NCBI RefSeq assembly: GCF_000661915.1
Contig: NZ_CP007509.1
Span: 1,116,001 to 1,180,000 of the forward strand
Origin: Stutzerimonas decontaminans
GTDB taxonomy: Bacteria > Pseudomonadota > Gammaproteobacteria > Pseudomonadales > Pseudomonadaceae
Length of the DNA stretch: 64,000 bases
Direction: 5' to 3'
Program-made: the position numbers and the translations under genes
In this document: positions 20,555 to 32,218 of the stretch, piece by piece
Layout: the number at the start of each line of letters is the position of its first letter
Position numbering within the stretch: position 1 is the first letter of the stretch
The notes under the pieces: model-generated
What the model saw: only the letters and a program-made list of their open reading frames with translations
What the model was told of the DNA's origin: nothing
Database searches by the model: none

Positions 20555-20599
20555 TGGCGGGCACGGCGTAGCAGAGGGTTTCTGCAGGGTAGCCGGGGC

Positions 20600-22481
<1,882 letters not shown>

Positions 22482-22637
22482 GGCAAGCTCAATCAATTGA
22501 AAGGAGACGTCCTGTCGCTCTTGCCGTAGGGCGGGCGCTGACACGTCGAAGCGTTATAATGACCGCGCTTTCTTAACCGTCAAGACATACGCGCTCGGCT
22601 CATGCGGCCTGTCGCGCTACATAGTGGAGGAATCCCA

Positions 22638-23117
22638 ATGCCCTCGTTCGACGTGGTGTCCGAACTGGACAAACACGAAGTCACCAACGCGATCGACAAT
22701 GCCATGAAGGAACTGGATCGTCGTTACGATCTGCGCGGAAAAGGCAGCTTCGAGCAAAAGGATCTGACCGTGCAGCTGACGGCGGACGCCGAGTTCCAAT
22801 TGGAGCAGATGCTCGAGATCCTCAAGTTGAGCTTGGTCAAACGCAAGATCGATATCCAGTGCCTGGAGATCAAGGATCCTTACGCATCCGGCAAAAGCAC
22901 GAAGCAGGAAGTGGTGCTGCGCGAGGGGATCGACAAGGAGCTGGCGAAGAAGATCGTCGCCTACATCAAGGACGCCAAGCTCAAGGTGCAAGCGGCCATT
23001 CAGGGTGAGCAGGTACGTGTAACCGGCAAGAAGCGCGACGATCTGCAGGAAGCCATTGCCCTGCTGCGTGGCCATGAATTCGGTATGCCACTGCAGTTCA
23101 ACAACTTCCGCGACTGA
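22638..23117 (+). CDS. yajQ: YajQ family nucleotide-binding protein
   Basis: The 159-residue product begins [20 protein letters not shown], the conserved YajQ N-terminus, and has two ferredoxin-like halves. YajQ proteins bind nucleotides. In Xanthomonas and Pseudomonas they have been reported as cyclic-di-GMP-responsive transcriptional co-regulators affecting virulence. The start is fixed by GGAGG seven bases upstream. A perfect TATAAT lies at 22555-22560. The gene is divergent from the receiver/GGDEF gene and followed by mscS, as in P. aeruginosa from memory. Confidence 0.93.
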   Translation: MPSFDVVSELDKHEVTNAIDNAMKELDRRYDLRGKGSFEQKDLTVQLTADAEFQLEQMLEILKLSLVKRKIDIQCLEIKDPYASGKSTKQEVVLREGIDKELAKKIVAYIKDAKLKVQAAIQGEQVRVTGKKRDDLQEAIALLRGHEFGMPLQFNNFRD

Positions 23118-23160
23118 TTTCCCAGCGCCTCGGCGCGTGCTTTCATCCCCCCGCTTTCGT

Positions 23161-23182
23161 CGGTGCCCGCCACTGGGCACCG
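23161..23182 (+). other. Hairpin between yajQ and mscS
   Basis: A perfect eight-base stem (CGGTGCCC with GGGCACCG) and six-base loop lie just before the mscS ribosome-binding site. No T tract follows, so this is not a standard terminator. It could stabilise the upstream message or modulate mscS translation. Confidence 0.5.
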
Positions 23183-23203
23183 ATGCCTCTGAGGAGCATC
23201 TTC

Positions 23204-24028
23204 ATGGACCTGTCCGTCGACTACCTGGTCGATCTTTCCGAATCCTGGCTGCCTATCGTGTTGCAATACGGCGCGCAGGTGACGCTGGCGCTGCTGACAT
23301 TTCTGCTCGGGTGGTGGCTGATCAACACCCTGACCGCCAAGGTCAGCAGCCTCTTGCAGCGCCGGCAGGTGGACCCGACCCTGCACGGCTTTATCGGCAG
23401 CCTCGCCAGCGTGGTACTCAAGGTGCTGCTGCTGGTCAGCGTAGCGTCGATGATCGGCGTGGAAACCACCTCCTTCATCGCGGTGATCGGTGCTGCCGGT
23501 CTGGCCATCGGTCTGGCTTTGCAGGGCAGTCTGGCGAACTTTGCCGGTGGCGTGCTGATCCTGCTGTTCCGTCCGTTTCGCGTCGGCGAGTGGATCGAGG
23601 CGCAGGGTATTGCTGGCACCGTCAACTCCATCCAGATCTTCCATACCGTACTCAAGACCGGCGACAACAAGACGGTGGTAGTACCCAACGGGGCGCTTTC
23701 CAACGGGCATATCACCAATTTTTCCCGCGAGCCGCGGCGCCGTGCCGACATCAACATTGGCATCGACTACAGCAGCGACATCAAGCTGGCGCGCCAGGTA
23801 TTGCTGGAGATTGCCGAGGACCCACGGGTACTGCGCGAACCCGAACCGGTGGTGTTCGTCACCGGGCTTGGCGACAGCTCGGTGAATCTGTCCCTGCGTG
23901 TTTGGGTCGCCACCGGCGACTTCTGGCCGGTGACTTTCAGCTTCACCGAGCAGGCCAAGGAGCGATTGACTGCCGCGGGCGTCGGCATCCCGTTCCCCCA
24001 GCGCGTGGTGCATCTGGTGCAGAGCTGA
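23204..24028 (+). CDS. mscS: Small-conductance mechanosensitive channel MscS
   Basis: The 274-residue protein has the MscS core: three N-terminal membrane helices (about 18-43, 60-85, 90-120), the Gly/Ala-rich pore helix (AAGLAIGLALQGSLANFAGGVLILL region), and a cytoplasmic beta/vestibule domain (FRPFRVGEWIEAQG, VPNGALSNGHITNFSR). It opens on hypo-osmotic shock and releases solutes. I chose ATG 23204 (MDLSVDYLVDL), which has GAGGAG at good spacing, over an in-frame ATG at 23183. A strong bidirectional terminator separates it from convergent ampG. Confidence 0.93.
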   Translation: MDLSVDYLVDLSESWLPIVLQYGAQVTLALLTFLLGWWLINTLTAKVSSLLQRRQVDPTLHGFIGSLASVVLKVLLLVSVASMIGVETTSFIAVIGAAGLAIGLALQGSLANFAGGVLILLFRPFRVGEWIEAQGIAGTVNSIQIFHTVLKTGDNKTVVVPNGALSNGHITNFSREPRRRADINIGIDYSSDIKLARQVLLEIAEDPRVLREPEPVVFVTGLGDSSVNLSLRVWVATGDFWPVTFSFTEQAKERLTAAGVGIPFPQRVVHLVQS

Positions 24029-24045
24029 TTCGATCTGCAGACAGA

Positions 24046-24078
24046 AAGAAGCCGGCATCCGCCGGCTTCTTCGTTTTC
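24046..24078. terminator. Bidirectional terminator between mscS and ampG
   Basis: An 11-base perfect stem (AAGAAGCCGGC with GCCGGCTTCTT) and four-base loop are followed by CGTTTT on the plus strand, with an A-rich left flank that supplies T residues for the minus strand. It serves convergent mscS and ampG. Confidence 0.88.
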
Positions 24079-25777
24079 AGCTGCGCTCCGAGACGCCTTC
24101 GCTTTCCCCATCATCCGGCTGCCGCCGGCTTCTGGTCCATTGCCAGGCAATCAGCACCAGCGTCGGGATGCCGAGCAGGGCGGTGACCAGGAAGAAGTTG
24201 CTGTAGCCGAGGTTTTCCACCATCACGCCGGAATAGCCGCCAAGCAGGCGTGGCAGCAGCAACATCAGCGAGCTGAGCAGTGCATATTGCGTGGCGGAGA
24301 ACTTCAGGTTGGTCAGGCTCGACAGGTAGGCGACGAACGCCGTGGAGGCCAGGCCGCCACTGAAGTTGTCGCAGGAAATCGTGACGATGAGCATCTGCAG
24401 GTTCGCGCCCATCTCTACCAGCAGCATGAACATCAGGTTGGTCGCCGCCGAGGCGACGCCACCGATGAAAAGGATCGGCAGGATGCTGAAACGTACGATG
24501 AGCAAGCCACCGAACGCGGCGCCGAGCAGCGTCATGATCAGGCCGAACAACTTGCTGACGCTGGCAATCTCGTCCTTGGAAAAGCCCTGGTCGATGTAGA
24601 ACACGTTGGCCATCACGCCCATCACCGTATCCGACATGCGGTAGGTGGCGATCAACCCGAGCAGCAACAGCGCCTGCCAGCGGTAGCGGACGATGAAGTC
24701 GGTGATCGGCGTCAGCACGGGCCCCATCAGAATGCGTCCGGGCGCGGACAGACAGCCCCAGCAGATCAACAGGTACATGGTGCCGCGCGGCCAGTAGCCG
24801 CCCCAGTAGGACTGGAACATGCCGGTGGTGGAGACCATCAGTATGATCAGCACGATCACCGAAACGGCCTGGTGCGCGAAGTCGAAACGCAGGGGACGCT
24901 GCCTTTGGCCTGCCTGTCCGAGTATGTGGCGCACCGGTACGAACAGGGCCTGACCTACCGGCGAAATCGTGCCGAGAATGAACAGCGCGTAGAGTGTCGC
25001 CCGTGGCCAGGCCTGGGCGATCAGCGCATTGATCATCGCCGGTACCGAGATCAGCAGCACCAGCAGCAGGCCGACCGCCGCGAGCTGGTGGTTGAAGCTG
25101 AAGCGTGACGGCTCGATGGGCAGCGGAGTGCCGGCATCCGGCTCGCGGATCACCAGGCTGGTGATCAGGCCGGGGACGATCAACAGGGCGAAGGCCAGAT
25201 AGGTCGTGGTCCAGGCCGCCTGGTTGTAATCGATGCTGCTCGAACCCAGCCATTCAGCAAGGAACAGGGCACCGGCGCTGGCCAGCAGCATGGCGATCCG
25301 GTAGCCGGTCATGTAGCTGGCGGCCAGGGTCGCCTGCAACTTGTCTTCGGCGATCTCCAGGCGATACGCATCGATGGCGATGTCCTGAGTGGCCGATGAA
25401 AAAGCCACAACCACCGCCAGCGCGATCAGCATCGTCAGGTTGTGCTGCGGATTGCACAGGGCCATGCCGATCAGGCCGATGGCGATCAGCGCCTGCGACA
25501 GCACCAGCCATGAGCGCCGGCGGCCAAGGCTGCCGATCCAGGGCAGGCGCCACTGATCGAGCATTGGCGACCACACCCACTTGAAGGCGTAGGCCAGGCT
25601 GATCCAGCTGGCGAAGCCGATGGTTTCCCGGGAAACGCCTGCTTCGCGCAGCCAGACCGACAGCGTGGAGAACACCAGTACAGCGGGAAGGCCCGCGGCG
25701 AAACCCAGCAACAGCAGGGCCAGCGTAGCGGGACTGGCATAGGCGGCTAGCGCATCGCGCCAGGTTTCACGGGACAT
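24077..25777 (-). CDS. ampG: AmpG family muropeptide permease
   Basis: AmpG imports GlcNAc-anhydroMurNAc peptides from the periplasm for cell-wall recycling and signals AmpC beta-lactamase induction in many Gram-negatives. The 566-residue product is an MFS protein starting with a typical AmpG helix (LLGFAAGLPAVLVFSTLSVWLREAGVS), including the FAAGLP motif. It has about 12-14 helices and an internal extra pair near 240-320 seen in the longer Pseudomonas forms. The yajQ-mscS-ampG neighbourhood matches the P. aeruginosa ampG locus as recalled. No ampR or ampC is in the window. Confidence 0.92.
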   Translation of the reverse strand: MSRETWRDALAAYASPATLALLLLGFAAGLPAVLVFSTLSVWLREAGVSRETIGFASWISLAYAFKWVWSPMLDQWRLPWIGSLGRRRSWLVLSQALIAIGLIGMALCNPQHNLTMLIALAVVVAFSSATQDIAIDAYRLEIAEDKLQATLAASYMTGYRIAMLLASAGALFLAEWLGSSSIDYNQAAWTTTYLAFALLIVPGLITSLVIREPDAGTPLPIEPSRFSFNHQLAAVGLLLVLLISVPAMINALIAQAWPRATLYALFILGTISPVGQALFVPVRHILGQAGQRQRPLRFDFAHQAVSVIVLIILMVSTTGMFQSYWGGYWPRGTMYLLICWGCLSAPGRILMGPVLTPITDFIVRYRWQALLLLGLIATYRMSDTVMGVMANVFYIDQGFSKDEIASVSKLFGLIMTLLGAAFGGLLIVRFSILPILFIGGVASAATNLMFMLLVEMGANLQMLIVTISCDNFSGGLASTAFVAYLSSLTNLKFSATQYALLSSLMLLLPRLLGGYSGVMVENLGYSNFFLVTALLGIPTLVLIAWQWTRSRRQPDDGESEGVSERS

Positions 25778-25815
25778 ACATCGAAGTTCTGTACAGTTCG
25801 GACGAAGGGCGCACT

Positions 25816-26175
25816 CTAACCGCTGTGCTCCGGCGAATGCCAGCCGTGCCGACGCATGTCCACCCGGTCGTTGATGATGGTGAGTCCCTCGGCGCGCAGC
25901 CGCATGCGCTGCTCATGTCCTGCGGCGGAGCCCGCTGGCAGGCTGAGCCTGCCTCCGGCGGCGATCACCCTGTGCCAGGGCAGGCGGGTGTCATCGGGCA
26001 ACTGCGACATCAACCGTCCAACCCAGCGTGCAGCGCGACCGAGCCCGGCCATGGCGGCCAGTTCGCCGTAGCTTACGACCTTGCCGGGCGGAATCTGCGC
26101 CATCACCAGGTAAACAGCGGTACGCCGTGTTTCGGCGTCGGCACCGGGCGGTAACAGCGGTGCGTGATCGTTCAT
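25816..26175 (-). CDS. atl: Alkyltransferase-like DNA repair protein (ATL)
   Basis: The 119-residue protein is a compact MGMT/Ogt C-terminal domain (IPPGKVVSYGELAAMAGL, AARWVGRLM). The alkyl-acceptor motif PCHRV is replaced by PWHRV (66-70), so Trp67 stands where the reactive Cys would be. This defines the ATL family, which binds O6-alkylguanine, cannot transfer the alkyl group and hands lesions to nucleotide excision repair. I chose ATG 26175 (MNDHAPLLPP), because the upstream extension to 26226 has no family similarity. It is divergent from the DUF481 gene. Confidence 0.9.
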   Translation of the reverse strand: MNDHAPLLPPGADAETRRTAVYLVMAQIPPGKVVSYGELAAMAGLGRAARWVGRLMSQLPDDTRLPWHRVIAAGGRLSLPAGSAAGHEQRMRLRAEGLTIINDRVDMRRHGWHSPEHSG

Positions 26176-26310
26176 GCAAGGCTTCCGGGCGGTTCTGAAG
26201 GTTGGTTCGCCGAACTCGTGCTCCATTCGGCGGTCTGTGCTTGCTGTAGTTCAATGCATAGGGATAATGCCAGCCTTTCAACCGTCTTCGACCAAAATCC
26301 CTGCACATTT

Positions 26311-27315
26311 ATGCTCACCAGAACCCTGCTATGCGCGACCCTTTCCGCTGTTGCCCTGCCTTCGCTCGCCGACACCGTGTGGCTGAAGAACGGTGATCGC
26401 CTGACCGGCAAGATCAGCGTGCTCGACGGCGGCAAACTGCTCATCGAAACCGAATACGGTGGCTCGATTCCACTGAAGTGGAACCAGATCGCCACGCTGG
26501 AAAGCGACCAGAAACTTCTCGTCAAACAGGACGACGTGACCGGTGAGGTTGCCCACGCATTGCAGGCCGCCGAGCAGGGCAAGGTCACTCTGGTCAACGG
26601 TGCTGCGCCGCGTACCGTCGAGCTGGCTAGCATTTCGCAGATCATCCATCCCAAGCCGCTGATCCAGGATTTCACCTGGAAGGGCAATGTCGATGTGGCG
26701 ATGGATTACAAGCGTGCCGAAACCGATACCGATGACTATGATGTCTCTTTCGACACCAAGGCCCGCCACGGGCTGTGGCGCCATAACGGCACCGGCAACT
26801 ACAACCGCGAATATCGCGATGGCGTGACGGTGACCGACAACTGGGATGCCGAGTACGCACTGGACCGCTTCCTCGATCAGCATTGGTTCTGGCAGGGGCG
26901 CCTGAGCTACAAGCGCGACCAGATCGAAGACGTGCGCCGCCAGCGCACCATCGGTACCGGTCCGGGTTACCAGTTCTGGGACAACGAGCTGGGCGCGTTC
27001 TCGCTGGCCGGCCTGATCAACCGCAGCGACTACGAGTTCGCCGACGGCGATAAGGAAAACTTCTACCTGGCGGCGGTCAAGTGGGACTACAACCGCTACC
27101 TGGTGGGCAAGACCTTCGAGCTGTTCAGCACCGGGGAGCTTGGCAAGCCGCTGGAGAACGTGGCCGATTACGCGCTCGATGCCGAGGTCGGCTTGCGTTA
27201 CAAGGTGACCGACTGGGCCTCGCTGAACATGAAGGCGCAGAAGGACATCATCAGCGGTGCAGATAACGACCTCGACGAAACCCGCTACAGCATCGGGTTC
27301 GGGGTGGGCTGGTAA
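26311..27315 (+). CDS. DUF481 outer-membrane beta-barrel protein (YdiY-like)
   Basis: The 334-residue product starts MLTRTLLCATLSAVALPSLADT, a clear signal peptide with cleavage after SLA. An N-terminal region (WLKNGDRLTGKISVLDGGKL) resembles a small beta domain, and the rest is a DUF481 beta-barrel with alternating aromatic strands ending in YSIGFGVGW, a C-terminal Trp typical of outer-membrane barrels. E. coli YdiY belongs to this family and is acid-inducible; the function is otherwise unknown. I chose ATG 26311 because it gives the signal peptide directly. Confidence 0.88.
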   Translation: MLTRTLLCATLSAVALPSLADTVWLKNGDRLTGKISVLDGGKLLIETEYGGSIPLKWNQIATLESDQKLLVKQDDVTGEVAHALQAAEQGKVTLVNGAAPRTVELASISQIIHPKPLIQDFTWKGNVDVAMDYKRAETDTDDYDVSFDTKARHGLWRHNGTGNYNREYRDGVTVTDNWDAEYALDRFLDQHWFWQGRLSYKRDQIEDVRRQRTIGTGPGYQFWDNELGAFSLAGLINRSDYEFADGDKENFYLAAVKWDYNRYLVGKTFELFSTGELGKPLENVADYALDAEVGLRYKVTDWASLNMKAQKDIISGADNDLDETRYSIGFGVGW

Positions 27316-27344
27316 GCGAAACCCGCTCGTTTTGCACATATATA

Positions 27345-27376
27345 AAGAAGGCAGCCCGATGGCTGCCTTCTTTTTT
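27345..27376. terminator. Bidirectional terminator between DUF481 and SDR genes
   Basis: A perfect 12-base stem (AAGAAGGCAGCC with GGCTGCCTTCTT), CGAT loop and T run on the plus strand lie between two convergent genes. The A/T-rich left flank allows use from the other side as well. Confidence 0.93.
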
Positions 27377-27391
27377 GGGCCGACGACGCAA

Positions 27392-28150
27392 TCAGAGGCG
27401 CAGGCCGCCGTCGAGTTCGAGAATACGCCCGGTGTAATAGTCGTTCTCGAAGATGTACGCCACCGAGTGGGCGATCTCGGCCGGTTTGCCCATACGCCTG
27501 AGCGGAATGCCGGCCGTCATCTTCTCCAGCGCTTCCGGCTTCATGCTGGCGACCATTTCGGTCTCGATAAAGCCCGGGGCCACGCCGGCGACACGAATGC
27601 CGTAGCGTGCCAGCTCCTTGGCCCAGACAACGGTGGCCGAGGCCACGCCGGCCTTGGCGGCGGAGTAGTTGGTCTGGCCCATGTTGCCGGCGCGGGAGAT
27701 CGAGGAGATGTTGATGATCGCGCCTTCGCTCTTCAGCTCGACCATCTTCGCCGCGACCTCGCGAGTACAGAGGAAAACACCGGTCAGGTTGACGTCGATC
27801 ACCGCCTGCCACTGGGCCAGGCTCATCTTGCTGATCTCACCGTCCTTGACCTTAAGCAGCAGGCCATCGCGCAGGATGCCGGCGTTGTTCACCAGGCCAT
27901 GCAGCCCACCGAAGTCCTCGGCCACACGGGCGACCATATCGCTCACCTGCTCTTCGTTGGCGACGTTGCACAGGTAGGCGCGGGCGTCGCCGCCGGCTGC
28001 CTTGCAGGCCGCGACAGCTTCATCGAGGCGCTCCTGATTCAGATCCACCAGTGCGAGCCTGGCGCCCTTGCTCGCCAGGTACTCGCCCATGGCGCGGCCG
28101 AGGCCCTGACCGCCGCCGGTGACGATGATGACCTTGTCCTGAAGCTGCAT
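27392..28150 (-). CDS. SDR family oxidoreductase (FabG-like)
   Basis: The 252-residue protein is a classical short-chain dehydrogenase. It has TGGGQGLG (NAD(P) binding), NNAG, a Ser in [13 protein letters not shown], and the active-site YSAAK motif (Tyr, Lys). The C-terminus [10 protein letters not shown] is of the FabG/BphB type, but the substrate is unknown. I chose the ATG at 28150 ([13 protein letters not shown]), because AGGAG lies nine bases upstream of it but directly abuts the alternative ATG at 28159. It is divergent from the hugZ-like gene. Confidence 0.9.
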   Translation of the reverse strand: MQLQDKVIIVTGGGQGLGRAMGEYLASKGARLALVDLNQERLDEAVAACKAAGGDARAYLCNVANEEQVSDMVARVAEDFGGLHGLVNNAGILRDGLLLKVKDGEISKMSLAQWQAVIDVNLTGVFLCTREVAAKMVELKSEGAIINISSISRAGNMGQTNYSAAKAGVASATVVWAKELARYGIRVAGVAPGFIETEMVASMKPEALEKMTAGIPLRRMGKPAEIAHSVAYIFENDYYTGRILELDGGLRL

Positions 28151-28257
28151 GCTGCTCATCTCCTGTTGTCGTTCTAATACGGGGCAAACGACGCCCGCCG
28201 GGGAAACCGTTATGCTGAGCGCTCCGTCGACCCGGACCCGTCTTCCGAGGAGCCCCA

Positions 28258-28965
28258 GTGAGCGCCGAAGCCAGCAAGCATGCCCGACAACTCCTGCTCA
28301 AGGAATACCGCGGCGTGCTCTCTACCCATTCCCAGGCCATGCCCGGTTTTCCGTTCGGCTCGGTAGTGCCTTACTGCCTGGACGCCAACGGCTGGCCGCT
28401 GATCCTGATCAGCCGCATCGCCCAGCACACGCGCAATCTCAAGGCCGATGGGCGCTGCTCGCTGCTGGTTGGCGAGCGCGCCGCCGAGGATGTACAGGCT
28501 GCCGGGCGGCTCACGCTGCTGGCAGAAGCCCGCCAGCTCGAGGAGCCTGCAGCAATCCAGGCAGCGGCGCAGCGTTATTACCGCTATTTCCCCGAATCGC
28601 GCGACTACCATCGCGTGCATGACTTCGATTTCTGGGTGCTGCAGCCGGTGCGCTGGCGGTATATCGGTGGCTTCGGTGCCATTCATTGGCTGGACCATGT
28701 TGCACTGGCCAACCCCTTTGCGGTCGAAAGCGGCGAGGCGGAGCAGGGCATGGTTGAGCATATGAACGACGATCATGCTGCTGCCATCGCCCGTTATGTC
28801 GAGCAGGCCGGGCTGCCGCAGAGTGTGCCAGCGCAGATGGCTGGCATCGACAGCGAGGGGTTCCATTTGCGTATTGGCCAGGCATTGCACTGGCTGGCAT
28901 TTCCGCAGCCATGCGAGACGCCTATGGCGGTGCGCCAGGCCCTGGTTGCCATGGCGCGCGGCTGA
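28258..28965 (+). CDS. HugZ-like split-barrel protein with DUF2470 tail
   Basis: The 235-residue protein has an N-terminal pyridoxamine-phosphate-oxidase-like split barrel ([43 protein letters not shown]) and a C-terminal DUF2470 domain starting near [15 protein letters not shown]. This is the arrangement of HugZ/HutZ haem-utilisation proteins, which bind and degrade haem in Helicobacter and Vibrio. Haem oxygenase activity in Pseudomonas homologues is not established. The start is a GTG at 28258, supported by CGAGGAG eight bases upstream. Confidence 0.83.
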   Translation: MSAEASKHARQLLLKEYRGVLSTHSQAMPGFPFGSVVPYCLDANGWPLILISRIAQHTRNLKADGRCSLLVGERAAEDVQAAGRLTLLAEARQLEEPAAIQAAAQRYYRYFPESRDYHRVHDFDFWVLQPVRWRYIGGFGAIHWLDHVALANPFAVESGEAEQGMVEHMNDDHAAAIARYVEQAGLPQSVPAQMAGIDSEGFHLRIGQALHWLAFPQPCETPMAVRQALVAMARG

Positions 28966-29097
28966 GGTGGATTCAGTTTCGCTTCAGCCGCGTCGCGCAT
29001 AATCCGGTTACAGGCTGTTTATTGCCCGGGTTGAATTAGACCCGCCATGCCGCCATCTACAGAGGACTGGAAGCTGATCTTCCGTCAAGGACCATCG

Positions 29098-29556
29098 ATG
29101 CGAATCTTCTTTGTACTGTTTTTGTTGTTTCCGCTGGCCGAGCTGTATGTGCTGATCAAAGTCGGCAGCTCCATCGGCGCGTTGGCAACGATCCTGTTGC
29201 TGGTGCTCAGCGGCATCGCCGGCATACTGCTGTTGCGTCTGGCCGGCTTCGCCACCGCTTGGCGCGCGCGTGAGCGTCTGGCACGCGGTGAACTGCCTGA
29301 GCGCGAGATGCTGCAGGGGCTGATGATGGCGATCGGCGGCGGCTTGCTGTTTCTGCCCGGCTTCATCAGCGACGTGCTGGCGTTGATCGTGCTTTTTCCG
29401 CCGACCCGCAACTTCCTGTTCCGTCAGATCAACCGGCGGATCGAAGCGCAGGTGCGCCGCCAGCGCGCCTTTGCCGACGATCTGCAGGCGCGTTCCAACC
29501 CGCATCGGCCGAACGTGATCGAAGGCGAATGGGAACGCAATGACCGCGACCGCTAA
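29098..29556 (+). CDS. fxsA: FxsA family membrane protein
   Basis: The 152-residue protein has the FxsA pattern. An N-terminal hydrophobic helix (FFVLFLLFPLAELYVLIKVG) contains the conserved Pro and Glu. A second membrane region (LATILLLVLSGIAGILLLRL) and a third hairpin (MMAIGGGLLFLPGFISDVLALIVLFPP) follow, then a basic tail. FxsA overproduction in E. coli relieves F-plasmid exclusion of phage T7; the cellular role is unclear. I chose ATG 29098 because the first residues then match the family. It sits upstream of groES, with its own terminator between them. Confidence 0.87.
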   Translation: MRIFFVLFLLFPLAELYVLIKVGSSIGALATILLLVLSGIAGILLLRLAGFATAWRARERLARGELPEREMLQGLMMAIGGGLLFLPGFISDVLALIVLFPPTRNFLFRQINRRIEAQVRRQRAFADDLQARSNPHRPNVIEGEWERNDRDR

Positions 29557-29572
29557 GCCGAACATCGACACT

Positions 29573-29605
29573 CCGGCATGCCATCAGGCATGCCGGTTTC
29601 GTTTT
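29573..29605 (+). terminator. Terminator after fxsA
   Basis: A ten-base perfect stem (CCGGCATGCC with GGCATGCCGG) and ATCA loop are followed by TTTCGTTTT, 17 bases beyond the fxsA stop. Confidence 0.88.
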
Positions 29606-29631
29606 CGGCCATGAAAATTTCATCCGCGCCC

Positions 29632-29659
29632 CTTGAAATGCTCTTGAACGCCCGCATGT
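29632..29659 (+). promoter_or_regulatory. Sigma-32 (heat-shock) promoter of groESL
   Basis: CTTGAA (29632-29637) is followed after 13 bases by CCCGCATGT (29651-29659), a good match to the RpoH consensus CTTGAA-N13-15-CCCCATNT. It lies about 145 bases upstream of groES, which is known to be heat-shock controlled in Proteobacteria. Confidence 0.8.
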
Positions 29660-29663
29660 AGCG

Positions 29664-29803
29664 GACACCGCAAGGTCGCTGTCGTGTTCGACAGTCCGTC
29701 TTCTGCGGCTCGCGTTGCGGGCCGCAACCGGCAACGCCGGATTTGCCCAACCCGCCGATGAAGGGTCATCGGCATGGAACCACTCTACTAGGAGAGATCG
29801 ACA
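29664..29803 (+). ncRNA. Structured groES leader (Pseudomon-groES RNA-like)
   Basis: The leader between the heat-shock promoter and groES folds into several stems: GTTGCG with CGCAAC (29714-29728), overlapping CCGGC with GCCGG (29728-29740), and an eight-base perfect hairpin GCCGATGA with TCATCGGC (29754-29773). AGGAG follows before the start codon. A conserved leader motif called Pseudomon-groES RNA has been described upstream of groES in Pseudomonas, and this element is in the right place. The match to the covariance model was not tested. Confidence 0.6.
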
Positions 29804-30097
29804 ATGAAGCTTCGTCCTCTGCATGACCGCGTCGTGATTCGTCGCAGCGAAGAAGAAACCAAGACCGCAGGCGGTATCGTCCTGCCGGGCTCCGCTGCCG
29901 AGAAGCCGAACCGTGGCGAAGTCGTTGCTGTGGGTACCGGCCGCGTGCTGGACAACGGCGAAGTACGCGCCCCGGCCGTGAAGGTCGGTGACAAGGTGGT
30001 GTTCGGCCCTTATTCCGGCAGCAACACCGTCAAGGTCGACGGTGAAGATCTGCTGGTGATGAGCGAGAACGAAATTCTCGCCGTCGTCGAAGCCTGA
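29804..30097 (+). CDS. groES: Co-chaperonin GroES
   Basis: GroES is the seven-subunit lid of the GroEL folding chamber. The 97-residue product has the family signature [26 protein letters not shown] at the start, the mobile-loop region [15 protein letters not shown], and a C-terminal [23 protein letters not shown] precedes the ATG. groEL follows after 48 bases in the usual operon. Confidence 0.98.
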   Translation: MKLRPLHDRVVIRRSEEETKTAGGIVLPGSAAEKPNRGEVVAVGTGRVLDNGEVRAPAVKVGDKVVFGPYSGSNTVKVDGEDLLVMSENEILAVVEA

Positions 30098-30133
30098 TCA
30101 CCTGCGAATCTCCGTAAATAATTCACGAATTGA

Positions 30134-31786
<1,653 letters not shown>

Positions 31787-31811
31787 GCCGACCGGCTCCT
31801 GAGCTGTAAAT

Positions 31812-31842
31812 AAAAAACCCCGCCTTGTGCGGGGTTTTTTTT
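31812..31842 (+). terminator. Terminator after groEL
   Basis: An A run, the stem CCCCGC with GCGGGG, a five-base loop and eight T residues lie 25 bases past the groEL stop. Confidence 0.95.
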
Positions 31843-31964
31843 GCCTTGCGGTGGTTGCCCTCGCAAGAGACGGCAAACGATGCAACCGTTCGTCCAAAAT
31901 TGCACATAAATTAATCAACTAGGCTACGGTCAGTTAACTACTCGCCTAATCAAGGGCTTACGCC

Positions 31965-32186
31965 ATGAAGTTGGAAATAGCTCGAGGATTGTTTCTGGTC
32001 GGTGCACTAGGGGTCACCACGCTGTGCGTGGCGGCTTGGAACGAGCCCAGCGCCATGCTGGTACAGAGCAGCGCAGACCGCAGTTACTGTCCGCTGCCGC
32101 CCAGCGGCAAGGTACGATTCGACGCGGCACGGCCTGATCAGGATCTGCTGTTGCTGCTCTATGGGTTGTCTCAGAGCATGCGCTGA
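31965..32186 (+). CDS. Small exported protein of unknown function
   Basis: The 73-residue product begins MKLEIARGLFLVGALGVTTLCVAAW, which looks like a signal peptide or single membrane anchor. A short tail follows with one Cys (SYCPLPPSG) and a hydrophobic end (DLLLLLYGLSQSMR). I recognise no domain. It lies between groEL and mexW, where P. aeruginosa also has a small hypothetical gene as I recall. The coding call rests on the ATG context and the plausible exported N-terminus. Confidence 0.6.
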   Translation: MKLEIARGLFLVGALGVTTLCVAAWNEPSAMLVQSSADRSYCPLPPSGKVRFDAARPDQDLLLLLYGLSQSMR

Positions 32187-32218
32187 ACGGCGCTAGGCGG
32201 GAGCCTGCGCACGGCCGT

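Noticed and set aside
26164..26310. N-terminal extension of the DUF481 gene to the ATG at 26164
   Set aside because: It would place 49 unrelated residues before a clear signal peptide and overlap the divergent ATL gene start.
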